A program made the translations under genes and the position numbers. This document shows, piece by piece, positions 61,012 through 64,000 of a stretch of DNA of 64,000 nt. Each line of letters starts with the position of its first letter. Within the stretch, counting starts at the first letter, position 1. Source of the stretch: Clostridia bacterium. Lineage in GTDB: Bacteria; Bacillota; Clostridia; Oscillospirales; CAG-272. The notes under the pieces were generated by a model. It saw nothing but the letters and a program-made list of their open reading frames with translations. It was not told the origin of the DNA and ran no database searches. The DNA lies in contig JAFYOX010000107.1 in the NCBI GenBank assembly GCA_017547755.1, forward strand, positions 86,040-150,039, written 5' to 3'.

Positions 61012-61788
61012 ATGAAAATTACCTGTCTCGCGGAAAATACCGCCGTGAACGATGGTTTCGGCTGTGAACACGGACTGAGCCTGTTCATCGAAACCGGAAC
61101 ACACCGGATCCTGTTCGATATGGGGCAGACGGGTCTGTTTGCGGAAAATGCGGAAAAGCTCGGCATCGATCTTGCGTCCGCCGATTTTGCCGTCCTCTCG
61201 CACGGACATTATGACCACGGCGGCGGACTTGCGCGCTTTCTTGAACTCAACCGCACCGCGCCCGTTTATCTCAGCCGGTACGCGTTCGAGCCGCATTACA
61301 ACGGAATGCAGAAATACATCGGTCTGGATACTTCGCTTAACGGACATCCGCGTCTGGTGTTTACGGAGGATTTTTCTGACCTGGAGGACGGAATGGCTCT
61401 GTATTCCTGCAATTCGGCGGAAAAAAGCTATGATCTCGGCAGTTTCGGGCTGAATATGATCGAAAACGGCGCGTTTGTTCCGGACGATTTCCGCCACGAA
61501 CAGTATCTTCTGATCGAAGAGAACGGCAGAAAGATCCTGTTCAGCGGCTGTTCCCACAAGGGTGTGATGGACATCGCGGACTGGTTTGCGCCGGATGTGC
61601 TGATCGGCGGATTCCATTTTTCCAAACTGCCCCTTGACGATACGCTGACGGAATACGCGCGGATCCTGAACCGTCATCCGACGGTCTACTATACCTGCCA
61701 CTGCACGGGAACCGAAGCGTTTGCCCATATGAAACCGCAGATGGAACGCCTGCACGCGCTGTCCGCAGGACAGACGCTGATTCTGTAA
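61012..61788 (+). CDS. MBL-fold metallo-hydrolase
   Basis: The 258-residue protein has the metallo-beta-lactamase metal motif LSHGHYDHGGGL, a downstream His in FSGCSHKGVMDI, and a final His in YYTCHCTGTEA. It belongs to the group close to MBL enzymes of tetrahydromethanopterin or RNase-like branches (7,8-dihydropterin synthase-like), judged by the early LAENTAVNDGFGCEHGLSLF segment. Exact substrate open. The start at 61012 is preferred over TTG 61003 because AGGAGG at 60995-61000 is better spaced. It is followed by a Crp/Fnr regulator 16 bp later. Confidence 0.86.
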   Translation: MKITCLAENTAVNDGFGCEHGLSLFIETGTHRILFDMGQTGLFAENAEKLGIDLASADFAVLSHGHYDHGGGLARFLELNRTAPVYLSRYAFEPHYNGMQKYIGLDTSLNGHPRLVFTEDFSDLEDGMALYSCNSAEKSYDLGSFGLNMIENGAFVPDDFRHEQYLLIEENGRKILFSGCSHKGVMDIADWFAPDVLIGGFHFSKLPLDDTLTEYARILNRHPTVYYTCHCTGTEAFAHMKPQMERLHALSAGQTLIL

Positions 61789-61804
61789 AAAGGGGAGAGC
61801 CTGT

Positions 61805-62479
61805 ATGGAAAACTGTATGTTTGAAGCGGTCTACCGGAAGTATTTTCCGTTCTGGGATCATCTTTCCGACGATGACCGTGCCGCATTCTGCCGCAGTTCG
61901 GTGGAGCTTTCCTGCCCCGCCGGAACGACCCTTCACGACGGAAGCGAATGTACGGGCGTGATCATTGTGAGATCCGGCTGTCTGCGGCTGTACATCCTTT
62001 CGGAAGAAGGGAAGGAGATCACGCTCTACCGCCTGTTTCCGGGAGATATCTGCATGCTGTCCGCGTCGTGCGTTCTGCAGAGCATTACGTTTGATGTGTT
62101 CGTGACCGCCGAAGAGGACAGCGAATGCTGTGTGATCGGCGGATGTGCCTTCGCGGACGTTTCCGAGAGGGTTCCGGAAGTGAAGATTTTCGCGCTGGAA
62201 GCCGCCGTCAGCCGCTTCTCGGACGTGATGTGGGTCATGCAGCAGATCCTGTTTCTGAGCATGGACAAACGTCTGGCGATTTTTCTTCTGGATGAATCGT
62301 CCAAAACCGGGTCGGATACCGTCCGGCTGACCCACGAGCAGATCGCCCGCTATATGGGCTCCGCCAGAGAAGTCGTATCGAGGATGCTGAAATACTTCGC
62401 TTCCGAAGGCATGGTGGAAGTCACCCGCAAAGGCGTGATCCTTCTTGACAAACCCCGTCTGCGGGAGATGATAAAATAA
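61805..62479 (+). CDS. Crp/Fnr-family transcriptional regulator
   Basis: The 224-residue protein has an N-terminal cyclic-nucleotide-binding-like beta barrel (about 25-140: GTTLHDGSECTGVIIVRSGCLRL, EITLYRLFPGDICML) and a C-terminal helix-turn-helix (about 165-220: LTHEQIARYMGSAREVVSRMLKYF). Several Cys lie in the sensor domain (positions near 19, 28, 37 and later), so a redox or Fe-S signal is possible, but the spacing does not match classical FNR. Probably regulates the adjacent MBL gene or other targets. Confidence 0.88.
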   Translation: MENCMFEAVYRKYFPFWDHLSDDDRAAFCRSSVELSCPAGTTLHDGSECTGVIIVRSGCLRLYILSEEGKEITLYRLFPGDICMLSASCVLQSITFDVFVTAEEDSECCVIGGCAFADVSERVPEVKIFALEAAVSRFSDVMWVMQQILFLSMDKRLAIFLLDESSKTGSDTVRLTHEQIARYMGSAREVVSRMLKYFASEGMVEVTRKGVILLDKPRLREMIK

Positions 62480-62486
62480 AAAATTA

Positions 62487-62518
62487 CAGGGGAAGAAACT
62501 TTGAAATTTCTTCCCCTG
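62487..62518. terminator. bidirectional terminator between crp-like gene and trxA
   Basis: CAGGGGAAGAAA (62487-62498) pairs with TTTCTTCCCCTG (62507-62518). Confidence 0.8.
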
Positions 62519-62529
62519 CATCCATAATA

Positions 62530-62835
62530 TTACTTCACCATCGCAAGGATGCGTGCCTTCGGTCTGGCGCCGGCGGACTGCGTGACGATGTGACCGTCCT
62601 TCATGACGACGAGGGTGGGGATGCTTGCCACACCGAATGCCTGTGCGAGTTCGGGTTCGTCGTCCACGTTGATCTTTCCGACGACGAGATCCGCGTTTTC
62701 TTCGGCGATCTCATCGACGATGGGGGAGACCATACGGCAGGGACCGCACCACGGTGCCCAGAAGTCGAGAAGAACGGTTTTTTCGGTGGTTACGGTTTCC
62801 TTGAAGTTGTTTTTATTGACATGGATTACAGACAT
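62530..62835 (-). CDS. trxA: thioredoxin
   Basis: Thioredoxin (101 aa) reduces protein disulfides. The active site is FWAPWCGPCRM, followed by the conserved cis-Pro segment SIPTLVVMKDG. The start at 62835 (MSVIHVNK) has AAAGGAA upstream; a longer frame reaching 63045 has no conserved sequence before this Met and is not used. Single gene, convergent with the Crp-like gene. Confidence 0.96.
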   Translation of the reverse strand: MSVIHVNKNNFKETVTTEKTVLLDFWAPWCGPCRMVSPIVDEIAEENADLVVGKINVDDEPELAQAFGVASIPTLVVMKDGHIVTQSAGARPKARILAMVK

Positions 62836-62980
62836 TGTATTGTTCCTTTCTGATATTTGAAGTTCGGGATATTTATTTTGATGAGGTATTTTCTTTCTTG
62901 TGTCTGTATTATACCGGATTCCGGAAAAGATTTCTGTGACTTGGTCACCGAAAGCCTTTTTCCGGGATTTTCCGAAAGGC

Positions 62981-63009
62981 TTGTATTCCGGAAAAGAGTA
63001 TGCTATAAT
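62981..63009 (+). promoter_or_regulatory. promoter of the MFS transporter gene
   Basis: TTGTAT (62981-62986), 17 bp, TATAAT (63004-63009). Confidence 0.65.
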
Positions 63010-63043
63010 ACCAACCAAAGATTTCATCTCCACGGAGGCAACC

Positions 63044-64000
63044 ATGACATCCCCGAATTACAGACGGACGAGAATCGCCTGCTTCTTTGCGTATCTTTCG
63101 ATGGCGTCTATCTTCGTCCTGCCGTCCATGCTGTTCGTGACCTTCCACGAAATGTACGGCATTTCGTATACGCTGCTCGGCTCCCTCGTTCTCGTGAACT
63201 TCTGCACGCAGATGACGATCGACCTGATCTTCACCTTCTTCTCGAAAATTTTCAACATCCGCTGGACGGTGCGCCTTATGCCGCTGCTGACCACGGTCGG
63301 TCTTCTCCTTTATGCGGTCCTGCCGAACGTTATGCCGCAGAACGCATACCTCGGTCTGGTGCTCGGCACCATCGTCTTCTCGGTAGCAGCCGGACTCAGT
63401 GAAGTCCTGCTCAGCCCCGTCATCGCCGCGATCCCTTCGGAACATCCGGAAAAGGATATGAGCATGCTCCACTCCCTGTACGGATGGGGCGTTGTCAGTG
63501 CGGTTGCTATCAGCTCCCTGTATTTCCTGCTGTTCGGTACGGAAAACTGGATGTACCTTGCGGTCTTCCTCTCCCTGTTCCCGCTGGTCTCTTCCTTCCT
63601 GTTCTGCATCTCCCCGATCCCGGACATGAATCTCCATGCGGAAGACGATACGCCGAAGAGCAAGGCAAACCGCGGCAAAACCCTTTTCCTGTGCGTGATC
63701 TGCATCTTCCTCGGCAGTTCCGCGGAAAACACCATGACCAACTGGATATCCAGCTACATGGAAAACGCCCTGCTGATCCCGAAAGCGGTCGGGGATATCC
63801 TCGGTCTTGCGGTATTCGCGTTCCTTCTTGCGATGACGCGCGTTCTCTACGCGAAGTATTCTCCCAATATCACGAAAACTCTTCTGGTCAGCATGATCGG
63901 CGCCGCTGTCTGCTACCTGATCGCCGGACTTTCTCCGAGCGTTATCCTTGCCTTCATCGCCTGCATCCTGATGGGTGTCTTCACCTCCATGCTCTGGCCC
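63044..64000 (+). CDS. MFS transporter (C-terminus cut by window edge)
   Basis: The frame is open from ATG 63044 to the last base, giving 319 codons without a stop. About nine membrane helices are visible, starting with RRTRIACFFAYLSMASIFVL. The conserved MFS helix-4/5 region is ATGx-type VAAGLSEVLLSPVIAAIPSE, followed by SMLHSLYGWGVV, a pattern seen in FucP/GalP-like or small-solute permeases. Substrate cannot be named. AGGAGG-type ribosome site (CGGAGGC) precedes the ATG. Confidence 0.88.
   Translation, partial: MTSPNYRRTRIACFFAYLSMASIFVLPSMLFVTFHEMYGISYTLLGSLVLVNFCTQMTIDLIFTFFSKIFNIRWTVRLMPLLTTVGLLLYAVLPNVMPQNAYLGLVLGTIVFSVAAGLSEVLLSPVIAAIPSEHPEKDMSMLHSLYGWGVVSAVAISSLYFLLFGTENWMYLAVFLSLFPLVSSFLFCISPIPDMNLHAEDDTPKSKANRGKTLFLCVICIFLGSSAENTMTNWISSYMENALLIPKAVGDILGLAVFAFLLAMTRVLYAKYSPNITKTLLVSMIGAAVCYLIAGLSPSVILAFIACILMGVFTSMLWP

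Overview
The window reads as a stretch of the chromosome of a Gram-positive, spore-forming member of the Clostridia, most like the gut Oscillospirales/Ruminococcaceae. The evidence is the spoIIAA-spoIIAB-sigF operon, a GerW/YtfJ-type sporulation protein, a T-box leader on pheS, a LexA box of the CGAAC-N4-GTTYG type, scpAB, a GlgC/GlgD pair, a GTP-type PEP carboxykinase, RqcH, and many sigma-A-like promoters with 17-bp spacers. By eye, base composition is GC-rich for a Firmicute, apart from a clearly AT-rich island at about 940-2110. There is no prophage, IS element, CRISPR array or rRNA operon, so this looks like core chromosome with a few accessory genes.

Layout. 1-2110: a partial DUF362 gene and the AT-rich island carrying a membrane-anchored Mrr-type nuclease and a small membrane protein. 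2136-6463: pckG, autoregulated lexA, a VOC protein, an ABM-fold protein and a 3-methyladenine glycosylase. 6620-17346: a complete glycogen cluster (glgB, glgC, glgD, glgA, glgP and a GH13 amylase). 17406-29500: on the minus strand, a long gene train from lon through engB, lysA, an M50 protease, scpA, scpB, DUF2953, gerW-like, dacF, rluB and a GNAT-like gene to glycerate kinase, with a separate methyltransferase at its end. 29800-33870: a frameshifted ECF-like sigma factor with a long C-terminal extension, an unknown exported protein, a GNAT enzyme and a methyltransferase. 33954-42148: rqcH, a glycerophosphodiesterase, a HAD hydrolase, a NUDIX enzyme, a metallophosphoesterase, a leader-peptide-like small protein, an SGNH esterase and a PPi-type phosphofructokinase. 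42383-43967: the spoIIA operon. 44023-48584 (minus): htpG, an unknown gene and phosphoglucomutase. 48776-53881 (minus): a T-box-controlled pheS-udk-pheT operon followed by a phosphoribosyltransferase. 53963-64000: a cysteine desulfurase-like enzyme with DUF3343, a small conserved gene, a serpin lipoprotein, a GNAT enzyme, a URO-D-family protein, tRNA-Gly(CCC), mntP under a yybP-ykoY manganese riboswitch, a membrane protein, an MBL hydrolase with a Crp/Fnr regulator, thioredoxin and a partial MFS transporter.

How the genes work together. The glycogen cluster covers synthesis (GlgC/D make ADP-glucose, GlgA elongates, GlgB branches) and breakdown (GlgP, GH13). Phosphoglucomutase, PPi-PFK and PEP carboxykinase elsewhere in the window connect it to central carbon flow. 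The lon train mixes protein quality control, ribosome assembly, chromosome segregation, lysine/DAP synthesis and cell-wall/spore functions.

The strongest unexplained signals are: a dispersed bipartite hairpin-plus-tail repeat that ends many genes and is sometimes inverted relative to them; a long stem-loop between glgA and glgP; udk inserted between pheS and pheT; the frameshifted sigma factor; the lipoprotein serpin; and a 73-residue orphan protein resembling RiPP leader peptides. I did not find a clear multi-gene defence or biosynthetic system of a new kind.
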